Numbered from the stretch's first letter, positions 23,777 through 32,849 are shown. The stretch is DNA of 64,000 bases from Cyanobacteriota bacterium (GCA_026389335.1 JAPLIB010000009.1:1-64000), one strand, 5' to 3'. The notes: generated from the sequence alone by a model not told the origin. Made by a program: numbers and translations.

Positions 23777-24130
23777 TTCCCTTCTCATCAGCAGGAGATC
23801 ACCCCGGATCGCTGCTTGCTCAAGTCAGGCGGCATGCCATCAGGATTCCCCGTGACGCCAGCGAGCCGCATGGGGCTAATGGCTGTTAATCCAGCCTGCA
23901 ATCCAGCGGCTGTTTGCTGGGCCGGGAAGGCTCTTTTCAGGACGTGCGGCCAGAGCTGATGGTTGTCCGAGGCTTGTCGCTGGTGCCAGGCGATGGCAGG
24001 AGTCAGCCGTTGGGCAGAGCATTGCCGCCTGCGGCGCGCTGCTCCAGCCTTCCCCGTCCGCAGGCGGTTGTGCAGCCATGGCCCCGGTGGGCGAACCTAA
24101 ACTCCATATCAGGCCGACCGTCCGCCCTGC
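23777..24130. other. intergenic region with no gene seen
   Basis: 354 bp between tRNA-Met and the CorC-like gene. It is mixed in composition; short frames on both strands lack start sites and family features. The promoter of the downstream gene is presumably near the end, but no clear -35/-10 pair was identified. Confidence 0.5.
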
Positions 24131-25441
24131 ATGCGCTTCCTGGCCTTGGCCATCCTGTTGGCCCTGATGGCATTTTTCGTTGCTGCTGAGTTCGCCGTGA
24201 TCCGGCTGCGGCCCAGTCGTGTGCAGCAGCTGCTCGACAACGAAGAGCTCGGGGCCCGTTCGGTGGCACGGCTGCAGCAGCGGCTGCGCCGGGTGCTGGT
24301 GGCCACCCAGCTCGGCGCCGTGCTGGCCCTGCTGGCGATCGGCTGGACCGGTCGCGGCCTGGCGGGCTATCTGGCCTCTCCCTGGACGGCGGCCTTGCCC
24401 CAGGGCTGGCTGGATGCCCTGGTGTTCCTGGTGCTGGTGCTGCTCGCCACCTTGATTGGCGGCCTGCTGCCCAAGGCCTGGGTGCTGCATCGGCCTGAGG
24501 CCTCGGCCCTGCAGCTGGCGCCCCTGCTGGAATCGCTCACCGCGACCCTCGCCCCCCTGCTGCTGTTGATCGAGCGGCTCACGGGGGTGCTGTTGCGATT
24601 GCTGGGCCTGCCGCGCAATTGGGACGAACTGGTGCCGGTGCTTTCGGCCGGCGAACTCGAAACCCTGATCGAGAGCGGCGGCGTCACCGGTCTGATGCCC
24701 GATGAGCGCAGCATTCTCGAAGGGGTCTTTTCGCTGCGGGACACCCTGGTGCGCGAGGTGATGGTGCCCCGTTCCGGCATGGTCACCCTGCCGCTGGATG
24801 TGAGTTTCGGTGAACTGATGGATGCGGTGCATGCCAGTCAGCACGCCCGCTTCCCCGTGATCGGCAGCTCCCTCGATGACGTGCGCGGCATGCTCGACCT
24901 GCGGCGCCTGGCCGAGCCGATCGCCCGCGGCCTGCTGCATCCGGAGACGCCGCTGGCGCCGTTTCTGCTGCCGGTGGCCCAGGTGCAGGAGAGCGCTTCG
25001 CTGGCCGATCTGCTGCCCCTGATCCGCAGCGGGCAGCCGCTGCTGGTGGTGGTGGATGAGCACGGCGGTACCGAGGGCCTGGTGACCGTGGCCGATCTCA
25101 CTGGCGAGATCGTCGGTGAGGACGACAATCCGCTCGAGGCGGCGGAAGATCTGCATCCGTTGCTGGAGGGGGGCTGGTCGGCCGCCGGCGATCTCGAGAT
25201 CGTTGAGCTCAATCGCCAGCTGGGCCTGCGGCTGCCGGAGGCCGAGGGTCATCACACCCTGGCCGGCTTCCTGCTCGAACGCCTCCAGCACATCCCGGCG
25301 CCAGGGGAGGGCTTGCGCTGGAAGGGCTATCGCTACGGGGTGCTCAGCATGGATGGCCCCCGCATCGAGCGGGTGCGAATCGTGGCGAACGGTCCCGAAG
25401 GAGGGGATCCGGCCTCGTATGGGGAGGGCGATCGTCGATAA
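24131..25441 (+). CDS. hemolysin/CorC family protein with CNNM and CBS domains
   Basis: A 436-residue membrane protein. The N-terminal CNNM (DUF21) domain has several hydrophobic helices (FLALAILLALMAFFVAAEFA and LVFLVLVLLATLIGGLLP). It is followed by a cytoplasmic tandem CBS pair (REVMVPRSGMVTLPLDVSFG and HGGTEGLVTVADLTGEIVGE) and a C-terminal CorC/HlyC transporter-associated domain with GHHTLAGFLLERL. Such proteins are linked to Mg2+ or Co2+ efflux and magnesium balance. The architecture is complete. The following oxidoreductase gene begins 26 bp downstream and may share its transcript. Confidence 0.9.
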   Translation: MRFLALAILLALMAFFVAAEFAVIRLRPSRVQQLLDNEELGARSVARLQQRLRRVLVATQLGAVLALLAIGWTGRGLAGYLASPWTAALPQGWLDALVFLVLVLLATLIGGLLPKAWVLHRPEASALQLAPLLESLTATLAPLLLLIERLTGVLLRLLGLPRNWDELVPVLSAGELETLIESGGVTGLMPDERSILEGVFSLRDTLVREVMVPRSGMVTLPLDVSFGELMDAVHASQHARFPVIGSSLDDVRGMLDLRRLAEPIARGLLHPETPLAPFLLPVAQVQESASLADLLPLIRSGQPLLVVVDEHGGTEGLVTVADLTGEIVGEDDNPLEAAEDLHPLLEGGWSAAGDLEIVELNRQLGLRLPEAEGHHTLAGFLLERLQHIPAPGEGLRWKGYRYGVLSMDGPRIERVRIVANGPEGGDPASYGEGDRR

Positions 25442-25466
25442 TCCAGGCATCTGTGTCCCCTCAGCC

Positions 25467-26459
25467 ATGAACCCTGTGCGTGTGGGGGTCATCGGCATCG
25501 GCAACATGGGCTGGCACCACGCTCGAGTGCTGAGCCTGCTGCGCGATGCCGAACTGGTGGGGGTGGCCGATCCCGACGAAACGCGCGGTCGGCTGGCGGT
25601 TGAGCAGTTCAACTGCCGCTGGTTCCCGGACTACACCGCCCTGCTCAGCGAGGTGGAGGCGGTCTGCATCGCCGTGCCCACCCTGCTGCATCATCGGGTT
25701 GGGATGGCCTGCCTGCAGGCCGGCCTGCATGTGCTGATCGAGAAGCCGATCGCCGCTAACCAGGAGGAGGCCGCCGAGCTGATCCAGGCGGCGGAGCGGG
25801 CCAGCAAGCTGCTGCAGGTGGGCCACATCGAGCGCTTCAACCCGGCGTTCCGCGAGCTGCTCAAGGTGGTGGCCGGTGAGGAGATCGTGGTGCTGGAAGC
25901 CCGCCGCCATAGCCCCAACCCGGATCGGGCCAACGACGTGTCGGTGGTGCTCGATCTGATGATTCACGACATTGATCTGGTGCTGGAACTGGCCGCTTCA
26001 CCGGTGGTGCGCCTGGCCGCTGCCGGTGGCCGCAGCTCCGATGGACCGATTGATTACGTCAATGCCACCCTCGGCTTTGCCAATGGGGTGGTGGCGAGCC
26101 TCACGGCCAGCAAGATGGCCCATCGCAAGGTGCGGCGGCTTTACACCCATTGCCGCAACAGCTTGATGGAAACCGATTTCCTCAAGCACAACCTGCGCAT
26201 TCACCGTCGCTCCACCGGTTCGGTGAGCGCCGATCATGGCGAGTTGGTGTATCGCAACGACGGCTTCATCGAGGAGGTGAGCACCACCTCCATCGAGCCT
26301 CTTTATGCTGAGCTGGAGCACTTTCTGCAGTGCGTACGTGGCGTGGAAATCCCCGCCGTCGATGGTCTGCAGGCCTCCAGGGCTCTGCAGCTCGCCGATC
26401 TGATTGAGCAGTGCGTCGAGCAACCCAACCTCTGCATGGCGCTCGACGTGCCGATCTGA
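25467..26459 (+). CDS. Gfo/Idh/MocA family NAD(P)-dependent oxidoreductase
   Basis: A 330-residue dehydrogenase with an N-terminal Rossmann fold (VGVIGIGNMGWHHARVL) and the family motif HVLIEKPIA containing the catalytic Lys. It is followed by a C-terminal alpha/beta substrate domain (LDLMIHDIDLVLELAAS holds the His-Asp pair). The ATG at 25467 is followed directly by the Rossmann strand, which fixes the start. Members act on sugars, inositols or biliverdin; this one resembles sugar or UDP-N-acetylglucosamine 3-dehydrogenase-like proteins, but the substrate is not certain. It converges with the GH15 gene over 16 bp. Confidence 0.9.
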   Translation: MNPVRVGVIGIGNMGWHHARVLSLLRDAELVGVADPDETRGRLAVEQFNCRWFPDYTALLSEVEAVCIAVPTLLHHRVGMACLQAGLHVLIEKPIAANQEEAAELIQAAERASKLLQVGHIERFNPAFRELLKVVAGEEIVVLEARRHSPNPDRANDVSVVLDLMIHDIDLVLELAASPVVRLAAAGGRSSDGPIDYVNATLGFANGVVASLTASKMAHRKVRRLYTHCRNSLMETDFLKHNLRIHRRSTGSVSADHGELVYRNDGFIEEVSTTSIEPLYAELEHFLQCVRGVEIPAVDGLQASRALQLADLIEQCVEQPNLCMALDVPI

Positions 26460-26475
26460 CTAAGGCCTGCTCGAC

Positions 26476-29400
26476 TCAGGTAGGTCTGATGGCCGCACTT
26501 TCGGTGAGCTGCTGCAGGGCCAGCAGTTGCCAGCGGCGGCACTGGGCCGGCGAGGCTCGGTAGAACTGATTCCAGGCATCACCCTTGTGCAGGTCGTAGT
26601 CGGCGACACTCACCTGCGGATGGCCGAGTTGCCAGCCGACCCGCACGGCGTGGCCGATCACCACATCGAGGGCCAGGTCGTCGTCGAACTGCACCTGGGG
26701 ATTGGCGGCCACAAAGGCGATCAGGGTGAGCAGGGTTTCGGTGCAGAGCTGGCGGTATTCGGCTGCTTCGATCTTGCCCAGGAGTTGTTCCACCAGGGAG
26801 GCAAAGTTGCGCTCGCCCGGTGTCTTCTCACTCAGGAGCGGGCCGCTGGCCAGGCGGTTGCGGCGCTCCAGCTTGTCGCCGATCACGATGCCGCGGCAAT
26901 GGTGCAACAGATCCCAGATGCCGGCATGGAAGTTGCGCGGCACCCGCTGCAGGGCCCCGAGCCGCAGGCGATGCTGCAGCCAGCAGCCCCCTTTGGGCAG
27001 ATCTTCAAGCGGATCGGGCGCCTCCCAACGCACGCGGCCGCGCAGGTGCAGCTGCTCCTTGCGCTGCAGGGCGGCCCGGGCATGCTCCACGTCGGCGAGT
27101 ACGGCCCGTAGGCGCCGGCGGATCGTGTGGGGCGGCTGGCTGCAGAGGGCTTCGAAGGCGTCGCTGGGGCTGAGATCGGCCTCGGCGGCCAGTTCACCGG
27201 TGAGCAGCAGCAGCAACTGGCCGAGCTGCAGGGTGAGGCTGCCGCTGAGCAGATCCGGTTCCAGGCGCACCAGTCCATCGAGCGCCAGCAGCAGCTCCTG
27301 CTGCAGCATCCATTCGCGGCCGTCTTCGCCACCGAAGCGGCGGATCATGGCGGCGATGGTGCGGCTGCCCTTGGGTTCGCTGATCAGCGAGTCGTTGGTG
27401 TAGTTGCGACCCACCACCACCTGCTTCTGGCGCACCAGCAGATCGATCAGGGCATCCTCCAGCTGGGGATGCACCAGCCCGATGGCGCCGGCGGCGCGGC
27501 GCACCACACTCCAATCGGCTGCGGCCAGGCCGCGACGGTACACCTCCTCGAGCAGCAGCATCAGGGTCACCCCCGGGGCCTCGCTGGGGCCCTGCAGCCG
27601 GGCCGTGGGGCCGAGCCGGCGGCCCAGCAGTTCCAGCACCTCGGCCTGTTCCGGCAGGGAGGAGCTGTGCCAGAGCCGCTCGGTCAGATCAGCCACGGTG
27701 GTGTCTTCGAGCTCCTGCTCCTCGCGGGCGGTGAGCTGGTGCTGGCTGGTGCTGGCGGGCAGCAGGGTCTGGTTGGGCGGCTCCAGCTGGCAGGCGGCCA
27801 CGGCCCCCTTGGGCAGCTCCACCAGGCTGGCCTGCTCCACCAGTTCCGCCAGCGGGGCCAGCCGGATCGGCACACCTTTGAGTTCGCCGCTCTGCAGATG
27901 CTGCCCCAGGTCGAGAAAGGCCTGCGGATCCTGCTGGAAGGGGGCCGCGGCGATTGGAATCAACAGCAAGGGCGAGCCGGGGCCCCGCCAGTTGCGTTGT
28001 AGCAGGCGCAGTTCGCCGGCCACGGCATCAACGAGCAGCTGGGGATCGTCGGCCAGGTAATAGGTGTCGTCTTCGAGCACCGCCGGCAGATAGGCGATCA
28101 GTTCGTCGTTGTGGAGGTAGAGGCGAGCGGTGGCCATGGTTTCCATCCGCACCCGCGGATGGCCGCTCAGCCCCAGCCGGGCGTTTGCTCCCACCGTGGC
28201 CATGCGCTGGCTCAGTTCCCGTGAGCTGGCCACCCGCGGGCTGCCGTGGCGTTCACTGACCGGCAGGCCGGCCTGTTGCAGTTGGGCGGCGATGTCGGCA
28301 TCGGCCGGCGCCAGGGCCACCAGCACCTGCTCGGCCCCGAGGGGGGCGTTGTGGCGCCGCTGGCAGGGATCGAGATCCGCCGGGGTGATCAGGCCGGCCA
28401 GCAGCAGATCAGCCAGCCAGGTGAGGCTCTGGGTCCAGAGCAGGGGCACGTTGTCATTGGCCAGGCGCGGCTGGCTGCCGGGCTGGCGCCGTTCGGCGGC
28501 GATGTGCTCGGCCGGCACCAGATAGAGCTCCGGCAGCAGGGCGTTGCCCTCCAGCTCAACGCTCAGTGCCGTCAGCCGCTGCCGCCAGTCGCGGGCCTCC
28601 GGCCAGCGCTCCTCGCAGCAGGCGGTGATCAGCTCGTAGGCCAGGAACAGGGGCCATTCGCATTCGATGTGCTCGAACTGGGCCAGCTCCTCGCGCTCGT
28701 AGTGCAGGCGGGTGCTGTCTTCCACCAGGGTCTGGTGGCCGTCGCGGCGGAAGCGCTTGTAGCCGTAGCTGCCGCCGAGGTCGCGGCGGATTTTGTCGCG
28801 GGTGCGTTCCACCAGCTGGGGATCCTCCACGGCCCAGGCCGGGTAGCCGATCACCGAGAGGCAGGCGCTGTCCACCTCCTTGCTGGCCGATTCGCGCGGC
28901 AGCAGGCTGCGCAGGGCCCGCCGCAGGCGCACGATCGCATCGTGGGGAATGGTGAGGCAGCAGCTGCCATCGCCGTGGGGGCCGTAGAGGTCGAGCCCTT
29001 CGAGGGCTTCGAGGGCCGCCTTGACCAGGCCGATCGAGCTGGCATTGCGTTCCGGCAGGCCGTGGTTGCCCTTGTCGCCGCGCTCCCAGATGCCGTAATC
29101 GGCCACCCGGTAGGCCCGCGCCACGTAATAGGCCAGGTTCTGGATGAAGTCGCACTCGTGGCTGCTCTGCACGATCACCAGGCCCGAGCGGGTCAACTGG
29201 GCCAGCTGCAACAGAAACAGGGCCGTGGCATCGAGCTGTAGATGGCCCCAGCCGTCGTCGGCGACAACCGGCTCGCCCGTGTCGGTGTCGAACTTGGCGT
29301 GGATCGCATCGAGGCGATCGAGGCTGGTCTTGAAGCGTTCCACCTTGGCGGCCTGGCGCAACATGGCGCGCAACAGGCCCCGCATCAGCTGCAGCACCCG

Positions 29401-29844
29401 CTGCTCAAGCTCGAAGGAGCGCCGGCAGGGGCCGCTCTGGCGGCGATGGGCGATTGCCAGCCCCCAGACGCATTGAATCGAGTAGACGCAGTCGCGCACC
29501 CAGGCATCGCCGTAGTTGCCGTGCACGGTGTGGGCGGTGCTGGCGGGCAGCAGGCCGGTGATCGGATGCTGGCGATTGAGCACCACTGTCTGGATCTGGC
29601 GATCGAGCTGCAGCAGCAGCTGGTGGGCCGGCGCGGCAGCCTGGCCGGGGAGGGCGGGGCCGGGATTGGATGCTGCTGCTGGAATGACGCCCTCGGGAAT
29701 GGCTGTTTCTATAACGGGTGATTCTGGAACGGCTGCAGGGTTGGCCGGTGCTGGCTGAATCGGGTTGCTGATCCCAGGGTTGGCGTGAACTGGTGGCGCG
29801 GCGATGGGGTGGCTGGTGCTGCTACCGGATCCACTGGCCATCAT
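26476..29844 (-). CDS. glycoside hydrolase family 15-related protein (phosphorylase b kinase alpha-like)
   Basis: A 1122-residue protein. After a Pro/Ala-rich N-terminal stretch of about 65 residues, the (alpha/alpha)6 GH15 domain begins LLLQLDRQIQTVVLNRQHP and includes HGNYGDAWVRDCVYSIQCVW, then WGHLQLDATALFLLQLAQL and IGYPAWAVEDPQLVERT. The C-terminal 400 residues are helical and specific to the bacterial phosphorylase-kinase-alpha-like group. A glucoamylase-type activity on alpha-glucans is possible but unproven; a regulatory role toward glycogen is another option. It lies between sugar-related genes and is transcribed toward the Gfo/Idh gene. Confidence 0.85.
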   Translation of the reverse strand: MMASGSGSSTSHPIAAPPVHANPGISNPIQPAPANPAAVPESPVIETAIPEGVIPAAASNPGPALPGQAAAPAHQLLLQLDRQIQTVVLNRQHPITGLLPASTAHTVHGNYGDAWVRDCVYSIQCVWGLAIAHRRQSGPCRRSFELEQRVLQLMRGLLRAMLRQAAKVERFKTSLDRLDAIHAKFDTDTGEPVVADDGWGHLQLDATALFLLQLAQLTRSGLVIVQSSHECDFIQNLAYYVARAYRVADYGIWERGDKGNHGLPERNASSIGLVKAALEALEGLDLYGPHGDGSCCLTIPHDAIVRLRRALRSLLPRESASKEVDSACLSVIGYPAWAVEDPQLVERTRDKIRRDLGGSYGYKRFRRDGHQTLVEDSTRLHYEREELAQFEHIECEWPLFLAYELITACCEERWPEARDWRQRLTALSVELEGNALLPELYLVPAEHIAAERRQPGSQPRLANDNVPLLWTQSLTWLADLLLAGLITPADLDPCQRRHNAPLGAEQVLVALAPADADIAAQLQQAGLPVSERHGSPRVASSRELSQRMATVGANARLGLSGHPRVRMETMATARLYLHNDELIAYLPAVLEDDTYYLADDPQLLVDAVAGELRLLQRNWRGPGSPLLLIPIAAAPFQQDPQAFLDLGQHLQSGELKGVPIRLAPLAELVEQASLVELPKGAVAACQLEPPNQTLLPASTSQHQLTAREEQELEDTTVADLTERLWHSSSLPEQAEVLELLGRRLGPTARLQGPSEAPGVTLMLLLEEVYRRGLAAADWSVVRRAAGAIGLVHPQLEDALIDLLVRQKQVVVGRNYTNDSLISEPKGSRTIAAMIRRFGGEDGREWMLQQELLLALDGLVRLEPDLLSGSLTLQLGQLLLLLTGELAAEADLSPSDAFEALCSQPPHTIRRRLRAVLADVEHARAALQRKEQLHLRGRVRWEAPDPLEDLPKGGCWLQHRLRLGALQRVPRNFHAGIWDLLHHCRGIVIGDKLERRNRLASGPLLSEKTPGERNFASLVEQLLGKIEAAEYRQLCTETLLTLIAFVAANPQVQFDDDLALDVVIGHAVRVGWQLGHPQVSVADYDLHKGDAWNQFYRASPAQCRRWQLLALQQLTESAAIRPT

Positions 29845-29960
29845 CGTGCTCCAGATGTGAACGGTTCTCGCCAGCTCGGCTCAGGGGCGCTCTGGGCCAG
29901 GCGCAGCCCTGTTGAGGCGGGATCGAGACCATAGATTCTCTCTCGCAGTCCCCCTGTTCC

Positions 29961-30689
29961 ATGGCAGCAATCGTGACCGATCCGGTGCGCACCCACGTGT
30001 TAGGCGTACCGGTGGATGTTTGCGCCGACGTGCTGCAGGCGGCCCTGGCGCTGAAGCAGCGGGGCGGCGGCCAGATCGTCACCCTCAACGCCGAGATGAC
30101 GATGGCGGCCCGGGCCGACCCGGCCCTGGGCGCCGCCATCGCCGCCGCCCAGCTGGTGATCGCCGATGGGGCCGGCGTGGTGTGGGCCCTGGCCCGCCAG
30201 GGCTATCGGCTGCGGCGCAGCCCCGGCATCGAGCTGGCCTGGAACCTGCTGGAGCAGGCCGCCGCCCGGGGTTGGCGGGTGGCCCTGGTGGGAGCCAGCC
30301 CTGCGGTGATGGCGGCGTTACGCCAACGGCTGGCCGAGGCGCTTCCCACCCTGCAGCTGGTGTTCAACGCCCATGGTTTTCAGAAGGCTGAAGCCTGGCC
30401 GGAGCTGGAGCGCCAGCTGCTGGCGGCCCGGCCCGAGCTGGTGTTGGTGGCCCTGGGGGTACCCCGCCAGGAAACCTGGATCCACGCCCTGCCCCGGCCC
30501 CGCCAGGGAGTGTGGATGGGGGTCGGTGGCAGTTTCGATGTCTGGGCGGGTGCCAAAACAAGAGCCCCGGCCTGGATGGGAAGCCTGCAGATTGAATGGT
30601 TGTACCGGCTGGTGCAGGAACCGAGCCGCTGGCGGCGGATGCAGGCCTTGCCGGAATTTGCCTGGGCGGTGCTGCGGGAGCGGCGCTGA
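29961..30689 (+). CDS. WecG/TagA/CpsF family glycosyltransferase
   Basis: A 242-residue GT26-type enzyme. Typical motifs are HVLGVPVDVCADVLQAAL, TLNAEMTMAARADPALGAAI (acceptor site), VIADGAGVVWALARQGY, the Rossmann-like VALVGASPAVMAALRQ and VLVALGVPRQETWIH. The family transfers N-acetylmannosamine or N-acetylmannosaminuronate onto lipid-linked sugars in teichoic acid, enterobacterial common antigen or capsule synthesis. The lipid-linked sugar could come from the WecA/MraY-type transferase at 48652 in the same window, although they are far apart. Complete and at the usual length. Confidence 0.9.
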   Translation: MAAIVTDPVRTHVLGVPVDVCADVLQAALALKQRGGGQIVTLNAEMTMAARADPALGAAIAAAQLVIADGAGVVWALARQGYRLRRSPGIELAWNLLEQAAARGWRVALVGASPAVMAALRQRLAEALPTLQLVFNAHGFQKAEAWPELERQLLAARPELVLVALGVPRQETWIHALPRPRQGVWMGVGGSFDVWAGAKTRAPAWMGSLQIEWLYRLVQEPSRWRRMQALPEFAWAVLRERR

Positions 30690-30719
30690 GCGAGCTGGGC
30701 TAAGCGCTGGATCGGGAGA

Positions 30720-31532
30720 TCACAGGTTCTTGTGGTTGTCTGGAAGCTCCGCGATTGGATCGTCGTCCGGCGGCATCAGGACTCCGAGCGCATGATCGAG
30801 CTGGTGATCGAACTGACGCAGCTCCTGTGGCCTGGGATTGAGGATGATCTCCAGCAAGGTGGGGCGCTCGGCGGCTGTACGGCCGATGGCAGCCAGGCCG
30901 ATGGCGCTGAACAGGGCCACCAAGGCATCTTTGAACCAGTGCAGCAAGCCTTGTTGCCAGCGTTGGTTCTGCAGAGCCGTGAGCTGGGCCTGCTTGGCCT
31001 TGAGCTGGGGCTCGATCTCGTTGAGCAACTGATCGCGAACCTGCGCCAGGGGCTCTTTGAAGGAGCCGCCCAGATTCGCAGGGGTTCCCGGCAGGGAAGC
31101 GAGGGCGCCGATCAGGTCTGCCGGCGAGTTGGCCGTGCGGATGGCGCTGAGGGCTCGGGTGTAGGGACGCAGCTGGGCCTGCTCGCTGGCGTTGCTCTGC
31201 TGCACCACCCGGAGGCCGGCCCAGGTTTGCAGGGGAATCATCAAGACAAAGCCGAGGGCGGCGAAGCTGGCCCAGCGACGGCATTGCGTGACGAAGCGCC
31301 TTTCCTCGGCAGAATCAAAAGCATGCTCGCTGAGGATCAGCAATGCCAGGGCGATGAGTGGAAAGCTGACGCCTCCCCGCAAACTGCCGCACATCCGCTC
31401 GATCCAGTCGGGCTGCAGCACCTGCAGCGGCAGTGCGGCAGCCAGCACGGTGACCGCATAGATACCCAGGAGCGCCAAGGCGACCCAGAAGAGCACGAAG
31501 GCGAGATCAAGCGAGCGGAAGTTGGACTGCAT
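30720..31532 (-). CDS. HpsJ-like membrane protein (second copy)
   Basis: A 270-residue paralogue of the protein at 12618-13397, with the same order of hydrophobic segments: LFWVALALLGIYAVTVLAAA, FPLIALALLILSE and FAALGFVLMIPLQTWAGL. A charged helical domain (EPQLKAKQAQLTALQNQR) and one more membrane segment (KDALVALFSAIGLAAIG) follow. It also has a PEP-CTERM-like gene immediately upstream on the same strand. HpsJ-like proteins are associated with cyanoexosortase systems, so this is likely part of the surface-protein sorting or exopolysaccharide machinery. No exosortase gene is in the window. Confidence 0.7.
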   Translation of the reverse strand: MQSNFRSLDLAFVLFWVALALLGIYAVTVLAAALPLQVLQPDWIERMCGSLRGGVSFPLIALALLILSEHAFDSAEERRFVTQCRRWASFAALGFVLMIPLQTWAGLRVVQQSNASEQAQLRPYTRALSAIRTANSPADLIGALASLPGTPANLGGSFKEPLAQVRDQLLNEIEPQLKAKQAQLTALQNQRWQQGLLHWFKDALVALFSAIGLAAIGRTAAERPTLLEIILNPRPQELRQFDHQLDHALGVLMPPDDDPIAELPDNHKNL

Positions 31533-31713
31533 TCAGGGAGCGGGGCAGGGCTGTCCCCGGGATAAGTTAAAGATCATAAAAAATCCCCTTTAGCAACCCC
31601 TGAATCCATACGTTTTAAAAGGCCGCTGCATGTCAAGCTGATCAGGCAAGCAACCAGGCAGTGGTGAATCGCCTGCTCCTGATCAGGACGAAATTATCAA
31701 CAACAGCGGGATT

Positions 31714-32310
31714 TCAAGCCTGATCGGCAGCCTTGATGCGCTTGCGCAGAGTGCGCGAAAAACCGAACGCCGCACCGGCTCCAAGCAGGGGTAGGGGGCC
31801 GGGGACAGAGGAAGAAGTGGCGGCAGTGGTGGAGAAAATTGAACTGGTTTCTAAGTTAACGCCGCTGCCGTCGAAAGAGTCAGAGTATTGGATCCGCGCT
31901 TTAACAATCGTGCCGACTCCAAGCCCTGCTGGAATGTCGAGACTAAGTGTGCTAGATGAAAAGTTTAGGGAAGTAATACTCGAGTTCAGGAGTACAAACC
32001 CGAAAGGCGTTGACGCAGAAGTAGCTGTAAACCCAAGATCACTATTGATAGCTAAACTACCAAGACCCGTAAGCGTTGAGGTGATGCCATTGCCACCTAA
32101 GGCAATATTGGTTAGAGTGACAGAAGTGCCGGAGTAATTGGATACTGAAAATAGTACGCGTACGTATCGATAAGGATTAGGGGATGGTGCAGAGCCAATG
32201 CCGGTGAAGGTGCCTGTTCCTCGGGTGGGGGTTGATGCCGTTGTGGGATCAAACGTCGTACAGACACTGTCTCCACCAATGCAAGCTGCCCGCGCTTCCG
32301 GGGCACTCAA
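31714..32310 (-). CDS. PEP-CTERM-like surface protein (signal peptide out of frame)
   Basis: A 198-residue beta-rich, Ser/Thr-rich protein (TFTGIGSAPSPNPYRYVRVL, ITSTLTGLGSLAINS) ending in the cyanobacterial sorting signal VPGPLPLLGAGAAFGFSR plus a basic tail RTLRKRIK. Such proteins are exported, cut by an exosortase and attached to the surface or released. This frame begins only at a TTG inside a would-be signal peptide (VALSAPEARAAC). The hydrophobic start lies in another frame from ATG 32378, so the gene is frameshifted at a G4 run. It is followed by an HpsJ-like gene. The region is AT-richer than the housekeeping genes. Confidence 0.7.
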   Translation of the reverse strand: MSAPEARAACIGGDSVCTTFDPTTASTPTRGTGTFTGIGSAPSPNPYRYVRVLFSVSNYSGTSVTLTNIALGGNGITSTLTGLGSLAINSDLGFTATSASTPFGFVLLNSSITSLNFSSSTLSLDIPAGLGVGTIVKARIQYSDSFDGSGVNLETSSIFSTTAATSSSVPGPLPLLGAGAAFGFSRTLRKRIKAADQA

Positions 32311-32312
32311 AG

Positions 32313-32378
32313 CTACGGCTCCCCAATCGCCACACCCAAGAGAACTCCCCTCAGCGTGAGCAAACCGAAAGATGCCAT
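32313..32378 (-). pseudogene. out-of-frame signal peptide start of the PEP-CTERM-like gene
   Basis: From ATG 32378 the frame reads MASFGLLTLRGVLLGVAIG and then stops at 32313. If one G is added to the run at 32321-32324, it joins the downstream frame as AIGGAVALSAPEARAAC, a textbook Sec signal peptide with an ARA-type cleavage site. The upstream piece therefore belongs to the gene at 31714-32310. Confidence 0.6.
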
Positions 32379-32583
32379 ATAACGCAGTTTATTTGCATCA
32401 GCGTATCCCCTGCTTCGACTTTAATGGGCAGCTACGGGGCAATTTTAGTTTAACTTTAAGATTTGACCCGGGCAGCGTCTGCGCCGCTCTCTATCGGTCC
32501 AGGTGATGTCCGTCAGCCTGTCCCCAGGGCTTGAGGCACATGGGCGCCGGGCGCCTTGCTGTTGAGCCAGGCGGACGCTCACC

Positions 32584-32654
32584 GTTCAGCTGCAGCCCAG
32601 TGCTCAGCGGAAACCAGTGCTCAGCGGAAGCCCACCGTTCAGCGGAAGCCCACC
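32584..32654. repeat. four tandem copies of an 18-bp unit overlapping the psbK stop
   Basis: Units at 32637-32654, 32619-32636, 32602-32618 (17 bp) and 32584-32601 share the minus-strand core GGGCTTCCGCTGA. The first unit contains the last codons of psbK (Val-Gly-Phe-Arg-stop) and the others lie directly downstream, so the end of the gene has been duplicated several times outside the reading frame. Confidence 0.85.
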
Positions 32655-32803
32655 GAGGCCTGCCAGACAAACGCCAGCAGCAGGAAGAACAGGGGAATGA
32701 TCGGCAGGATGTCCACCAGGGGGCCGAAGGCCTGATACGCCTCGGGCAGCTGGGCGAGGGCGGTGCTGTGGGAAGCGAGACCGGCCAGCAGGAGGTGCGC
32801 CAT
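32639..32803 (-). CDS. psbK: photosystem II protein K
   Basis: A 54-residue precursor of the small PSII core subunit PsbK, which stabilises the CP43 region. The N-terminal leader ([17 protein letters not shown]) is removed, and the mature part is [19 protein letters not shown], then [16 protein letters not shown], with one transmembrane helix. The start at 32803 matches the usual precursor length. In many cyanobacteria psbK follows tgt; here a nuclease gene separates them. The stop codon lies inside the first unit of a tandem repeat. Confidence 0.95.
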   Translation of the reverse strand: MAHLLLAGLASHSTALAQLPEAYQAFGPLVDILPIIPLFFLLLAFVWQASVGFR

Positions 32804-32849
32804 GGGGAGATTCTGGGCTCTTGGAGCGGCCCGGTGCGGTGGATGGAAG

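Noticed and set aside
23876-25612. 578-residue minus-strand frame
   Set aside because: Antisense to the CNNM/CBS protein; no start context and no family features.
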